In this document: one piece after another, positions 45,975-55,525 of the stretch
Layout of the letters: each line of letters starts with the position of its first letter
Numbering within the stretch: position 1 is the first letter of the stretch
Origin: Gemmata massiliana
GTDB taxonomy: Bacteria > Planctomycetota > Planctomycetia > Gemmatales > Gemmataceae
Assembly (NCBI GenBank): GCA_000531095.1
Contig: HG799465.1
Coordinates: forward strand, 181,324-245,323
DNA length: 64,000 nt
Direction: 5' to 3'
The notes under the pieces: model-generated
Told to the model about the DNA's origin: nothing
Database searches by the model: none
What the model saw: the letters and a program-made list of their open reading frames with translations, nothing else
Made by a program: the position numbers and the translations under genes

Positions 45975-47630
45975 ATGATCCGGTTCGCACTGGCGCTGAC
46001 ACTCCTCGCTCCGGTAGCGGTTCGCGCGCGCGGGGCGGACCCGATCTACCTCGATCAGGGGTGGAGCAGCGACGAGCGCGCGGCGTACTACGCTCTGCCA
46101 CAGGGTTCGGAAGTGGTGCCGTACTCGTGGTTCCTCGCACTCGAACAACCGTGGACCGAGAAATTGTTCCGCGACGACGCCCACATCGAATCGTTCCGCT
46201 ACATCCCGTCCGCAGCAAACAAGTTCAACCCCGATGGGCTGCCGATCGGGTTCACCAAGGGGCGCGGGAAGGACGGAAAGGACTGGTTCGGGCTGACGTG
46301 CGCGGCGTGTCACACCGGGCAGTTCACTTACAAGGGCAAGACGGTGCGGGTTGACGGCGGAACCGCACTCGCCGACGCCCTCGGGTTTCAGTCCACTCTG
46401 GTCACCGCGGTGAAGGCGACCCTCGCACAGCCGGCGAAGTTCGACCGGTTCGCCCACCGCGTACTCGGCGAAAAGCATACTCCCGAGCGCGCGAAGGCGC
46501 TCGCGACCGAACTGCGTGAACAACTCCGGGTGATGGCCGACTGGGAAGCCACCAGTCGGCCCGCGCACCCCGGCGGGTACGCTGTTTGGGACGCGCTCGG
46601 GGTACTGCTCAACACCATCACCGGCACCGCACCGGGCATTCCCGACAACTACCGCGTTCCCAGCACCCCGGTCAGTTACCCGAGCATCTGGTCCACGAAC
46701 CGGTACGACCGGCTACTGTGGAACGCATCGGTCGAGAGCGTCACACTGAGACAGGTCGGCGAGGTCATCATCGTTTTCGGCCGCGCGCGCGCGGCGGCCG
46801 GCCCGGACGGAAAACTGACGTTTGAATCCAGCGCGGATCTAAACACTCTCGCGAAGGTGTACGACTACACCTCGATGCTGACCCCACCGGCGTGGCCGGA
46901 GGACGTGCTGGGCAAGATCGACCGTAACCTGGCGAAGCGCGGCGAGAAGGTGTACCAGGACCAGAAGTGCGCGACGTGCCACCCGCTCGCGCCGTACCCG
47001 ACTGTGGAAGCGAAGGCCGGCGGCCGAAAGCTCATCAAGACGACCGCGACCCCGTTGAAAGAGGTGGGCACGGACCCGCTCTACGCCGAGTATTTCACGA
47101 GACGAACCGCCGTGCCCGGTGCTCTCGCACCCGTGTTCAAGGGGACCATGTTTGAAGGGCAACAGGAAGTGCCGGCTGCGATCCAGTTCCTTGCGACCCT
47201 CACGCGGATCACCGAGGCGGATCTCGACCGGGCGGCGAAGACACCGTCCGAACGCGCGCGATTGCTCGGTGACCGCCCGCTGCCTCAATTGCCAAAAGCT
47301 CCGGCGGAATTGCAGCAACTGGTGAACGCTCTACACGCTTACAAGGCCACGCCCCTGACCGGAGTGTGGTCCACGGCCCCGTACCTGCACAACGGGTCGG
47401 TGGCGAACCTGTACGAGTTGCTCCTGCCGCCGGAGAAGCGGATGAAGTCGTTCTACCTGGGGCACCGGGAGTTCGATCCCAAGCACGTCGGCTACCGCAC
47501 CGGGCCGTTCGAGCACGGGTACAAGTACGACACCGCGCTGCCCGGGTACTCGAACCGCGGGCACGAGTACGGGACCGGCCTCGCCGACGACGATCGCTGG
47601 GCGCTGGTCGAATACCTCAAGACGCTGTGA
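45975..47630 (+). CDS. Dihaem cytochrome c, RoxA-like
   Basis: This 551-residue exported protein has a signal peptide (MIRFALALTLLAPVAVRARG) and two c-type haem sites, LTCAACHTG (Cys109-Cys112-His113) and KCATCHPLA (Cys332-Cys335-His336). The early QGWSSDERAAYYALPQGS and VPYSWFLALEQPW match the N-terminal pattern of the RoxA/RoxB dihaem oxygenase group, related to cytochrome c peroxidases. RoxA cleaves carbon-carbon double bonds in polyisoprene. Here an unsaturated lipid or a hydroperoxide is a more likely substrate given the neighbours, but this is inference. It starts 16 bases after the catalase-like stop. The last 14 bases overlap the P450 gene on the other strand. Confidence 0.82.
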   Translation: MIRFALALTLLAPVAVRARGADPIYLDQGWSSDERAAYYALPQGSEVVPYSWFLALEQPWTEKLFRDDAHIESFRYIPSAANKFNPDGLPIGFTKGRGKDGKDWFGLTCAACHTGQFTYKGKTVRVDGGTALADALGFQSTLVTAVKATLAQPAKFDRFAHRVLGEKHTPERAKALATELREQLRVMADWEATSRPAHPGGYAVWDALGVLLNTITGTAPGIPDNYRVPSTPVSYPSIWSTNRYDRLLWNASVESVTLRQVGEVIIVFGRARAAAGPDGKLTFESSADLNTLAKVYDYTSMLTPPAWPEDVLGKIDRNLAKRGEKVYQDQKCATCHPLAPYPTVEAKAGGRKLIKTTATPLKEVGTDPLYAEYFTRRTAVPGALAPVFKGTMFEGQQEVPAAIQFLATLTRITEADLDRAAKTPSERARLLGDRPLPQLPKAPAELQQLVNALHAYKATPLTGVWSTAPYLHNGSVANLYELLLPPEKRMKSFYLGHREFDPKHVGYRTGPFEHGYKYDTALPGYSNRGHEYGTGLADDDRWALVEYLKTL

Positions 47631-49005
47631 CCGGTGCCCGCGGCCGGAACCGCGCCCTCATCCCCTTGGGCATCATCACTGCGAAGAAAAACGACTGCTG
47701 GTACGGCCGGGAGACGTCCACGTCCGGCTCGCTCTCGCGGTAGATCGTCGCGAGCACGAGTCGGTGAACGAACTGCCCGAACGCGGCCCCGACGCACGCA
47801 CGCGGCCCGCGCCCGAACGGGAAGAAGTGCCCGCTGCCATACGGGTTCGCCTCCGCACCACCGTTGTCCCAGCGCTCCGGAGCGAACCGCTCCGGTTCCG
47901 CCCAGTGCGGCGCGAACTTGTGAAGGTACCAGTTGGAAATGAAGATCTGCGTGTCGGGCGGGAGCACGTGCGAACCGAGTTCCACCTCGCGGCCGCGCGC
48001 CGTATTTCGGAAGTAGATCGGCACCGCCGGGTAGTACCGCATCGCCTCGCGGATCGCGAACTCGAGCGGTCGGACTGCATCGAGCGCGGTGCGATCGAAC
48101 CCGTCGGGCAGTTCGTCTCGTACCGCTCGCGCGACTTTGGTCCCTTCCTCCGCGTGTTTCGCGAGAAGGTACAGCGCGGTGTTGACCGTGCTGCTACACG
48201 AGAACACGCCGCCAAAAAAGTTCGTCGCGAGCGCCTCCGCGAGGGCCGCGTCCGATAGGGACGTGCCCCGCGCGAGCACACAGTTGAGCAGGTCGGGGGC
48301 GGCCGGGTCCGGGTTCGCTCGCGCCTCTGCGACGGCCCGTGTAAACGTGCCGTACCAGTTCTCCCGGGCCGCGTGGAAGAACGGGTGGAGCGGAAAGATC
48401 TGCTTCGGGAGGGCCATTCGGCCCGTACCGGTGCGGGCCAGTGTGCGGAACCAGTGGAACCGGTTCGGCGGAAACACGCGCCCCCAGAACGCCCGCGCGA
48501 ACACATCGAACACCAAGCGCTGCATCTCCCAATACAGATCGACCGGTTCGTGCGACCGGCTGACCCACCGCCCCACCGTTTCAGCGACCACCGCGCGGAG
48601 CGGTTCGACCTGTCGGGAGAGCCACTCGTCGTGCGAGATCGTGGAGAGCGGGTTGCCGCGCCGCGCTTCTTCCCACCCGCGACCGAAGTTGGTGATGAAC
48701 AGACTGGGCCGCGTGATGACCGGTTTGAGCGCGTCGACGGGCGCGTCCTTGTAGAACTCCGCGGCGCGCGTGTCGAGCACCTCGCCGATCAGGTGCGGGT
48801 CGTTGAGTACGACCGCCGGTTTGTTGAACAGCCAGATCAGGGTGATCCCGCCGTACCGGTGCCCGTACTCGGCGCACAGCTCCCACGGCCACCGCCCGAA
48901 GAACGCGGGCGCGGTCCCGAACGGGAACCGCGGGGTCGGTCCGGGGACGTGTTTCAGGCGCGCGTGCTTGTGGTCGTTGATCGTGCGGTGCAGTCGGGCG
49001 AGCAT
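47617..49005 (-). CDS. Cytochrome P450 with an atypical I-helix
   Basis: This 462-residue P450 has the ExxR pair Glu320-Arg323 (AIREAMRYYP), PERFAPERW and the haem loop FFPFGRGPRACVGAAFG with ligand Cys404. The proline-rich start HVPGPTPRFPFG is usual. The I-helix reads FFGGVFSCSST, where the acid-alcohol pair of monooxygenases (Asp/Glu-Thr) appears to be Phe-Ser. Loss of this pair is seen in P450s that use hydroperoxides rather than O2 and electrons, such as CYP74. No ferredoxin or reductase gene is nearby. ATG at 49005 follows GGAG. It converges with and overlaps the RoxA-like gene by 14 bases. Confidence 0.93.
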   Translation of the reverse strand: MLARLHRTINDHKHARLKHVPGPTPRFPFGTAPAFFGRWPWELCAEYGHRYGGITLIWLFNKPAVVLNDPHLIGEVLDTRAAEFYKDAPVDALKPVITRPSLFITNFGRGWEEARRGNPLSTISHDEWLSRQVEPLRAVVAETVGRWVSRSHEPVDLYWEMQRLVFDVFARAFWGRVFPPNRFHWFRTLARTGTGRMALPKQIFPLHPFFHAARENWYGTFTRAVAEARANPDPAAPDLLNCVLARGTSLSDAALAEALATNFFGGVFSCSSTVNTALYLLAKHAEEGTKVARAVRDELPDGFDRTALDAVRPLEFAIREAMRYYPAVPIYFRNTARGREVELGSHVLPPDTQIFISNWYLHKFAPHWAEPERFAPERWDNGGAEANPYGSGHFFPFGRGPRACVGAAFGQFVHRLVLATIYRESEPDVDVSRPYQQSFFFAVMMPKGMRARFRPRAPVTAS

Positions 49006-49640
49006 CCGGTCTGCTCCGAAGAGACGAGGGCCGTTTCCGACCGGCTTACTAGGACCGGCCGGGAGGTGCGAAAAACAGGACTGCGAAACAGGCAGATCCG
49101 CTGACCGTTTATCCGTCCGCAAATGAAATTGTCTGTAAGTAATGTGTGGTATGAATTTAATGGTTGGTACGGTCACTCGCAAGTGATTTCGCACCGGCTG
49201 GGATGCTTTGCCTCGTCCGCCGCGTGCGTAAGCGATTGGTTCATGAGGCGCCCGGGTGATGCGAAGCGTAATTCGGAACGTGTCGCGCACACGATCAACG
49301 CGCATAGCTGGGGAGTTGCGCGCCTCGAGCCGTCGTGAAGTCTTTAACTTTGATTAATCGCGCGGTCGCTTGCGCTCTGAGGGAACAGGGTTTGGAGTGA
49401 ATTCGGTGGGTGCATTGGCGATCTGTGCACGGCGGAGGTCATTATCACAAAATCACCAAGGGCTGCGGTTGACCTTACTTCCACCGCCGGTAGGATAAGC
49501 CGTGCATTGATGAGATCGATTCTCAACAACACACCAGCGAGCCGCTCAGCCTCCGTAGGATTTCCGGTTCCGCATTTGAACCGCTCTGCGTTCAGCCATG
49601 CGTCTCGCGGCCATCTCACCCATTGAGGAGGTGCCGCGCC
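49006..49640. other. Intergenic region between the P450 and the DUF1559 gene
   Basis: This 635-base gap has lower GC than its flanks and holds no convincing gene; short frames (for example 49123-49338) lack domains and good start signals. It separates the divergent P450 and DUF1559 genes and must contain both promoters. It also marks the right edge of the oxidation/signalling island. Confidence 0.4.
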
Positions 49641-50588
49641 ATGCGTCGCACACATTTATCCCCGCGCGGGTTTACCCTGATCGAACTGTTGGTGGTGATC
49701 GCGATTATCGCGATCCTCATCGGTTTGCTCCTGCCCGCGGTCCAAAAAGTGCGCGAAGCCGCCGCACGCATGAAGTGCCAGAACAATCTGAAACAGCTCG
49801 GACTGGCGTTCCACAACCACGAGAGCAGCTACGGGTATTTTCCGATCGCCACCATGCAGCGCAGCGTCGGGTCACCGCCACGCACGGTCAACGCCTACTG
49901 GGGCGTTCAGGTGCTGCCGTTCATCGAACAGGACAACGTCCGCAAGGCGTACAACTTCGATCTGAACAACCGCGACCAGGGGAACAAAGACGTAGTCGCG
50001 ATCCCGGTCGCGATCATGGTGTGTCCATCGGTCCCGAATCCGAACCGCCAGACCACGATCCCGGCTTCCAGCCCGGCGTTTACGGGTGCGGCCACGGACT
50101 ACGCGGCTACCGTGGGGGTCGCCACGGCCCAATACACAAACGGGTTCGTGACCAACGCGAACCCGAATGGGACGGGGATTCCTACGGGCATCATTGGCTC
50201 AGCGGGCCTTCCCCCGGCCCGGTTCGGGGACATCACCGACGGCACCTCGAACACGATGCTCATCGCCGAAGCCGGCGGGCGTCCGGAGAACTGGGTCGCG
50301 GGGAAGGTGAACAGTGCAACGACCGTCACACTCGGGGGATGGGCCGAGTACAACGGGTTCATCGTCCGCGGGTTCATGACCGACGGCACGGCCTCGACTT
50401 CGAGCGGGGGAGGCGGACCGTGCATGGTCAACTGCAACAACAATCTGTCGCTGTATGCGTTCCACACCGGCGGCGCCAACATCCTTTACGGCGACGGCTC
50501 TGTTCGGTTCCTGCGGTCGTCGGTCAGCGCCACGACCGTCGCCGCGCTCATCACTCGTGCGGGCGGAGAAATCGTCAGTGAGAATTAG
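49641..50588 (+). CDS. DUF1559 family prepilin-like protein
   Basis: This 315-residue protein is of the class greatly expanded in planctomycetes. The N-terminus [20 protein letters not shown] is a type IV prepilin/pseudopilin signal with cleavage after Gly. A DUF1559 domain follows, with [18 protein letters not shown] and, near the end, [17 protein letters not shown] (H-x-G-G-x-N-x-L-x-GDGSV). AGGAGG lies 9 bases before ATG at 49641, a very strong ribosome site. It is probably exported by a type II secretion-like system; function unknown. The downstream gene overlaps its end by 11 bases. Confidence 0.93.
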   Translation: MRRTHLSPRGFTLIELLVVIAIIAILIGLLLPAVQKVREAAARMKCQNNLKQLGLAFHNHESSYGYFPIATMQRSVGSPPRTVNAYWGVQVLPFIEQDNVRKAYNFDLNNRDQGNKDVVAIPVAIMVCPSVPNPNRQTTIPASSPAFTGAATDYAATVGVATAQYTNGFVTNANPNGTGIPTGIIGSAGLPPARFGDITDGTSNTMLIAEAGGRPENWVAGKVNSATTVTLGGWAEYNGFIVRGFMTDGTASTSSGGGGPCMVNCNNNLSLYAFHTGGANILYGDGSVRFLRSSVSATTVAALITRAGGEIVSEN

Positions 50589-51942
50589 TGCTGTTGGGGT
50601 CGCGCTTGTCGGAGGGGCAGTCGCGGTTCTGGCCGGTTCGAGTCACTCGGCCGGACCAGTCGCGCCCGCCCCGCGTGTTGTGGAGCGGTTCGCAGCGGGG
50701 CATTCCCGCGAAGGACTGCCGATCTCGGGTACCCCGGTGCCGACCTACGCACGCGACGCGGACCACTGGTTGAACGAGCTGCACACGCTCCTCTTCACTC
50801 AATCGCTCGTTCCCGAAGAAGTGGCTGCGGTCCTGCCCACCGAACGGACTAACCGAACCGACGTGGACTTCTTCGTAAAGGGCTGGCAGTTTGGGAAGCG
50901 AAAAGGCACAGAACTCGATCGCACGACATTTGGGGGCGACGTCCGCGTGTCCGCCGTTGTCACGGTGGACGCGAAACGGCGCGAACGGTTAGTCTTGCTG
51001 CTGGATCGACTTTCGTCCGCGGATCGGGTCGCGGCTGTGCCCGAACTGAAAGAGCCACTCGCGCGCCTGATGCTCCAGTGGGACGTGCTCAGCGTGTGGT
51101 GGCGGCTCGAATCGGATCGCAAGTGGAGGCACGACGATCCGGAGTTGCTCACCGCGATGGCCAAAGCGGTTCGCGCACTGGCCCAGCCCAAACGGGTGCT
51201 CGAAGGGCTTCCCTCCGGGGCGACCGAACTCACCAAACAGTTCGCCGGGCGCACGGAAGCGAAGTCGCCATCCGAACCGTTCCTTCCGCCCACTCTATTT
51301 GACCAAAGCCCGAAATCGGCGTGGGTCGAAATCGAGCGCAAATCCACGCGACTGTTCCGCGGAGATACCACGTTGCGAACCAGTCGCGTGTTCCTCGATG
51401 CCGGCACCCGCACGCGCTCCGTGGAACTGATCGAAGCTGCGAATGCAAAGGCGGCCCGTCCGGAAGTTCCGACCGGCACGCAGGTCGGTCTGGTGCTGAC
51501 TCTGGTCGGGTTTGATGAAAGTCTGATTCCCGTCGCTACGCCTGTTGTGGACGAAGTTCGGGTGCGGCGCGTGACCGGGCCGTTCCGTCTTGGTGCGGAC
51601 AATTCGACCAGTTCGCATGATGGAATCGATCACTGGGTGTATTTCCGGAGTCGCTCGGGTTCGCTGCTCGGCGGGCAGCCGTTCCGGTTCATTCCCGACA
51701 CGACGCAGGGGTTGTTTCTGGAGTACGGATCGGCCAAACACACCACGTTCGCAGCTCAGTGTGCCTTGTGCCACCGGGCCGAGATCAACACTCTCTCGGC
51801 CCCAATGGGGATCAGCAGTTTGAACCCGGGCGCTCGGCCGCGTGTCCTTGATAAGCCGGATACCCGGTTCCGGCTGGCCGAAGAGGAAATGAAGTCCGTG
51901 GCCGAGCGGCTCCGGCTCCGCCTCGACCCGAAAAGCAAGTAG
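50578..51942 (+). CDS. Secreted protein with a single haem c motif
   Basis: This 454-residue protein starts with a signal-like helix ([20 protein letters not shown]) and ends with [19 protein letters not shown], a lone CxxCH haem-attachment site near the C-terminus. The middle is mixed alpha/beta with no known motif. GTG at 50578 lies within the end of the DUF1559 gene, so the two are translationally coupled. This type of pairing (DUF1559 then a cytochrome-like protein) suggests a periplasmic partner. Function unknown. Confidence 0.72.
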   Translation: MRISAVGVALVGGAVAVLAGSSHSAGPVAPAPRVVERFAAGHSREGLPISGTPVPTYARDADHWLNELHTLLFTQSLVPEEVAAVLPTERTNRTDVDFFVKGWQFGKRKGTELDRTTFGGDVRVSAVVTVDAKRRERLVLLLDRLSSADRVAAVPELKEPLARLMLQWDVLSVWWRLESDRKWRHDDPELLTAMAKAVRALAQPKRVLEGLPSGATELTKQFAGRTEAKSPSEPFLPPTLFDQSPKSAWVEIERKSTRLFRGDTTLRTSRVFLDAGTRTRSVELIEAANAKAARPEVPTGTQVGLVLTLVGFDESLIPVATPVVDEVRVRRVTGPFRLGADNSTSSHDGIDHWVYFRSRSGSLLGGQPFRFIPDTTQGLFLEYGSAKHTTFAAQCALCHRAEINTLSAPMGISSLNPGARPRVLDKPDTRFRLAEEEMKSVAERLRLRLDPKSK

Positions 51943-51959
51943 CTCGGTAGAATGCCTCA

Positions 51960-52922
51960 ATGTCCGTGTTCGAGCAAGCATTCATATTGACCGGCCCGAC
52001 CGCGTGCGGGAAATCCGCCCTTGCGCTCGATCTCGCCGAACGTATTGGCGGCGAGATTGTTGCGCTCGATTCCATGACCGTTTACCGCGGAATGGACATC
52101 GGCACCGCGAAACCCTCCGCGGCCGAACGCACGCGCGTTCCGCACCACCTCATCGACGTGCTCGATCCGTGGGAGTCGCTCACGGTCGCGTCGTGGCTCG
52201 AACGTGCGGAGATCGCTTGTACCGATATCACCGCACGCGGGAAACGACCGATCTTCGTGGGCGGCACGCCGTTCTACCTCAAAGCGCTCTTACACGGGTT
52301 GTTTCCGGGGCCGCCAGCAGATGAGGAACTGCGCCGAACGCTCGAAGCCGAAGCTGCACGCGACGGCAACTCTGCGCTTCATGCACGGCTGGCCGCAGTC
52401 GATGCGAAGACCGCAGCACGGCTTCATCCGAACGACGTGCGCCGTGTGGTGCGGGCACTCGAAGTCCACGCACTGACTGGGAAGCCGATTTCGAGCTGGC
52501 AGCAGACCTGGGACACCCCGGCGTTCACCGAGAAACCGCACGCCGCGCCTCCACCAGCCCGCATCCCGACCGTCAAACTCGACATCCCGCGGGAAACGCT
52601 GTACGACCGCATCAATCAGCGCGTCACGCGGATGCTCGAAGCGGGCTGGTTGGACGAGGTCCGGCGATTGTGCGAATTGCCGAGCCCACTCAGCCGCGAG
52701 GCCCGGCAAGCGCTCGGCTACCGCGAATTGCTCGAATATCTGGCGTCCGGCGGAGACTGGAATGAAACCGTCGACCTGATCCGCACGCACACGCGACAGT
52801 TCGCGAAGCGGCAACTCACGTGGTTCCGTGGGATGTCCGCGTGCGTGGCGGTTTCGGTGGATGCACCCGACCTGGCCGACCGCGTGCTGAAAGCGTGGGG
52901 CGCTAATATGATGTCCCCATGA
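51960..52922 (+). CDS. miaA: tRNA dimethylallyltransferase
   Basis: MiaA adds a dimethylallyl group to A37 of tRNAs that read codons starting with U. The 320-residue protein has the P-loop TGPTACGKSALALDLAE, the DSMTVYRGMDIGTAKP region, the substrate segment HHLIDVLDP and the VGGTPFYLKALLHGLF motif. Length is normal. ATG at 51960 is 17 bases after the previous stop. Its stop overlaps the ybeY start by four bases (ATGA). Confidence 0.96.
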   Translation: MSVFEQAFILTGPTACGKSALALDLAERIGGEIVALDSMTVYRGMDIGTAKPSAAERTRVPHHLIDVLDPWESLTVASWLERAEIACTDITARGKRPIFVGGTPFYLKALLHGLFPGPPADEELRRTLEAEAARDGNSALHARLAAVDAKTAARLHPNDVRRVVRALEVHALTGKPISSWQQTWDTPAFTEKPHAAPPPARIPTVKLDIPRETLYDRINQRVTRMLEAGWLDEVRRLCELPSPLSREARQALGYRELLEYLASGGDWNETVDLIRTHTRQFAKRQLTWFRGMSACVAVSVDAPDLADRVLKAWGANMMSP

Positions 52923-53359
52923 TCCGCGTATCCATCGCAAATCCCTACGAATACGAACTCGAGTTCCAGCAACTCAAGGACGCCGCACGCACGGTGCTGG
53001 AGGGCGAGGGCACGAAGGCGGGCAAGGTCACGCTCGCGTTCGTCGACAACCCGCACATTCACCGGCTGAACAAGCAGTTCCTCGACCACGACGAGCCGAC
53101 CGACGTCCTCACCTTCCCGTACACGGACCCGGGGGCGAAGACCCTTGAGGGCGAGGTGGTGATCGGCTACGAGGTCGCCAAAGAGTACGCGGCCGACCGC
53201 AACCACGAGACCAACCTGGAACTGCTGCTCTACGTCGTCCACGGGTGCCTGCACCTGTGCGGGTACACCGACACCGACGACAAGGGTGAGCGTGAGATGC
53301 GCGCGAAAGAACGCGAGTACCTCACAAAATTGGGACTGCCGGACATTGCTGGCGGGTGA
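52919..53359 (+). CDS. ybeY: Endoribonuclease YbeY (rRNA maturation factor) with an altered metal site
   Basis: YbeY takes part in 16S rRNA 3'-end processing and ribosome quality control. The 146-residue protein has FVDNPHIHRLNKQFLDHDEPTDVLTFPY, the usual N-terminal pattern (shown here from residues 34-61), and the metal motif HGCLHLCGYTD. The usual motif is HGxLHLxGYxH; here the last His is Asp. This may be a tolerated ligand change in planctomycetes or an odd variant. It overlaps miaA at the start and the rhodanese frame at the end. Confidence 0.9.
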   Translation: MIRVSIANPYEYELEFQQLKDAARTVLEGEGTKAGKVTLAFVDNPHIHRLNKQFLDHDEPTDVLTFPYTDPGAKTLEGEVVIGYEVAKEYAADRNHETNLELLLYVVHGCLHLCGYTDTDDKGEREMRAKEREYLTKLGLPDIAGG

Positions 53360-53382
53360 ACAGAATCGCGAGTTGCGTTTCG

Positions 53383-53706
53383 ATGATGATTCCGCAAATC
53401 CAACCGACCGAATTGAAGCGCATCCTCGACGCGGGCCAACCGGTCGTGCTACTCGACGTGCGCCAACCGGACGAGCACGCCTTCTGCGCGCTGCCGGGGA
53501 GTGTGCTCATTCCGCTGGGTGAACTCGCGGCGCGAGTCGAAGAAGTGCAACCGGGTGACGCGCCCGTGATCGTGTACTGTCACCACGGGGTTCGCAGTTT
53601 GACCGGCGCCGCGATCCTTCGCAGCGCGGGAATCGAGGCCCTGTCACTGGCCGGCGGGATCGACCGCTGGACGCTCACGGTCGATCCGAGTGTGCCGCGG
53701 TATTGA
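53383..53706 (+). CDS. Rhodanese-like sulfurtransferase domain protein
   Basis: This single rhodanese domain of about 107 residues has PVVLLDVRQPDEHAF and the active-site loop VYCHHGVRS with catalytic Cys. It would transfer sulfane sulfur to an acceptor such as cyanide or a protein thiol. The frame is open from a GTG at 53356 overlapping the ybeY stop. ATG at 53383 (or 53386) was chosen because the domain normally starts just here. It may be co-transcribed with miaA and ybeY. Confidence 0.88.
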   Translation: MMIPQIQPTELKRILDAGQPVVLLDVRQPDEHAFCALPGSVLIPLGELAARVEEVQPGDAPVIVYCHHGVRSLTGAAILRSAGIEALSLAGGIDRWTLTVDPSVPRY

Positions 53707-53743
53707 GCCGGTCCGCGCTGTTACTCGAGCGCGGACCGCGGTT

Positions 53744-55282
53744 TTACCTCACGCCGTGCATCCACTTCTTCAAGATCGGCGAGAGCAGTAACAACAGCGC
53801 CCCCGAACCGAGCGCGAACAGGCCGACGTTGTTGAACACGTCCAGCGCCTGATTCATCGTTTCCTCGCGGGTCGCGGTCCCGGACGTGGCCGACTTACCG
53901 GCGATCCACCCACCGGCCTGGAACCCGATCGCGGACGAGAGGAACCAGAACCCCATCATGAACCCGACTACTCGTGCCGGGGCCAGCTTGGTCACTAGCG
54001 ATAGACCGACCGGCGACAACGCGAGTTCCCCGAGCGTGTGGAACAGGTAGCACAAAATGAGGAACATCAGCGGCATCACCCCGTCCACGGCGGCCCCGCG
54101 GCCCAGGTTCAGAATCAAGAACCCGACCCCGAGGAGGAGCAGACCAAAGGCGAACTTCACCGGGGCCGCGGGTTCCAGCCCCTTCTTGGCCAGCAGCCCC
54201 CACATCAGGGTGAACAGTGGCGCCAGGAGCACAATAAACAGAGCGTTCACCGCCTGAAACACGCTCGCCGGGATCGGGCTGCCGAACACGGTCTTGTCCA
54301 CGTTCTCGTCGGTGAACACGTTCAGCGCGCTGCCGGCGAGCTCGAAGAACCCCCAAAACACACTCGTGAAGAACAGGAGCGTGATGAGCACCCAGATCCG
54401 CTGCCGCTCGGCGACCGGGTACAGGAACGAGAGGACCAGCATGTACGTGATCGCCGCGAGTCCGAGCGCGATCAGTATGTACGTCACAACGCTGTTCTTG
54501 TAGATCAGGGCGGCCGCGAGGAGAACGAACAGCAGGGTGCCGATGTACACCGCCGGTCCGACCGGCAAGCCGCGGAACGTTTTGATCCCTTCAGCCGGCG
54601 GGTCCGCGTACTGTTCGAGGAGCCCGCGCGACGAGGTGTAGAGGAAGATCCCGAGCCCGACACTCATCCCGATCCCCGCGAGCAAGAACCCGTAGCTCCA
54701 GCCCTCGATTTGGGCCACCGCTCCGCACGTGAGTGGGCTGATAAACGCCCCGGTGTTGATCCCCATGTAGAAGATAGTGAACGCCTGATCGCGCCGCGGG
54801 TCGCCCTGCGGGTAGAACTTGCCGATCATGCTCGAAATGTTCGGTTTGAAGAACCCGTTACCGGTCACCAACAGGGCCAACCCGAGGTACAGCGCGTACT
54901 CGTTGCCCTGTCCGGCGGAGAGGGTAAACTGCCCGGCCGCCATCAGGATCGCCCCCCAGATGATGGCGCGCCGGAACCCCAGGATCTTGTCCGCGAGGAA
55001 CCCACCGGCCAGCGGCGTCAGGTACACCAGCGCGCCGAACGCCGCGTACACGGCGTACCGCGTTTCCTTGTCCATCCCGAACCCGCCGTTCATCACCTGG
55101 GCGCCGAGGTACAGCACCAGAAACGCCCGCATCCCGTAGTAGCTGAAGCGCTCCCACAACTCGACCATGAATAAGAAGAACAGAACCTTGGGGTGAACCT
55201 TCCGGTTGGTCGCGATGACGATCGGAATCCAAGCGAACACGAACAGCCAGGCAATCGCCATGATCCAGTATTCTTGGCGCAT
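53744..55282 (-). CDS. POT family (proton-dependent) oligopeptide transporter
   Basis: This 512-residue major-facilitator protein has about twelve to fourteen membrane helices. The first helices carry FFLFMVELWERFSYYGMRAF, the ExxERFxYYG proton-coupling motif of POT peptide transporters. FFKPNISSMIGKFYP is the second family signature, and the MFS-like repeat continues to the C-terminus. It would import di- and tripeptides with protons. GAGG precedes ATG at 55282 with good spacing. It is monocistronic as far as visible. Confidence 0.95.
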   Translation of the reverse strand: MRQEYWIMAIAWLFVFAWIPIVIATNRKVHPKVLFFLFMVELWERFSYYGMRAFLVLYLGAQVMNGGFGMDKETRYAVYAAFGALVYLTPLAGGFLADKILGFRRAIIWGAILMAAGQFTLSAGQGNEYALYLGLALLVTGNGFFKPNISSMIGKFYPQGDPRRDQAFTIFYMGINTGAFISPLTCGAVAQIEGWSYGFLLAGIGMSVGLGIFLYTSSRGLLEQYADPPAEGIKTFRGLPVGPAVYIGTLLFVLLAAALIYKNSVVTYILIALGLAAITYMLVLSFLYPVAERQRIWVLITLLFFTSVFWGFFELAGSALNVFTDENVDKTVFGSPIPASVFQAVNALFIVLLAPLFTLMWGLLAKKGLEPAAPVKFAFGLLLLGVGFLILNLGRGAAVDGVMPLMFLILCYLFHTLGELALSPVGLSLVTKLAPARVVGFMMGFWFLSSAIGFQAGGWIAGKSATSGTATREETMNQALDVFNNVGLFALGSGALLLLLSPILKKWMHGVR

Positions 55283-55525
55283 GAACCGAACCTCGGATTG
55301 ATCGGACTTGTGGAGCTACTGGGGGAGGATGGGCAAATCCTAATGATTTACCCATGCGCGGGATAGCGCATTCTTCACAGAATGGCCCGGGGGAGCGACT
55401 CGCGCGCGTGCAGATTTTTCTAGCCGCTTGCTTGCGCGCCGCCAGCGGGTACGATGTCGTCGTGCGGGCTACGCACCCACTCCGCCTCCTCACCCGCCGG
55501 CCCGTCCATTCGGAGATCTCACCCC

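Noticed and set aside
49123-49338. Small 71-residue frame upstream of the DUF1559 gene
   Set aside because: No ribosome site, no conserved features and unusual composition; it lies in an intergenic region.
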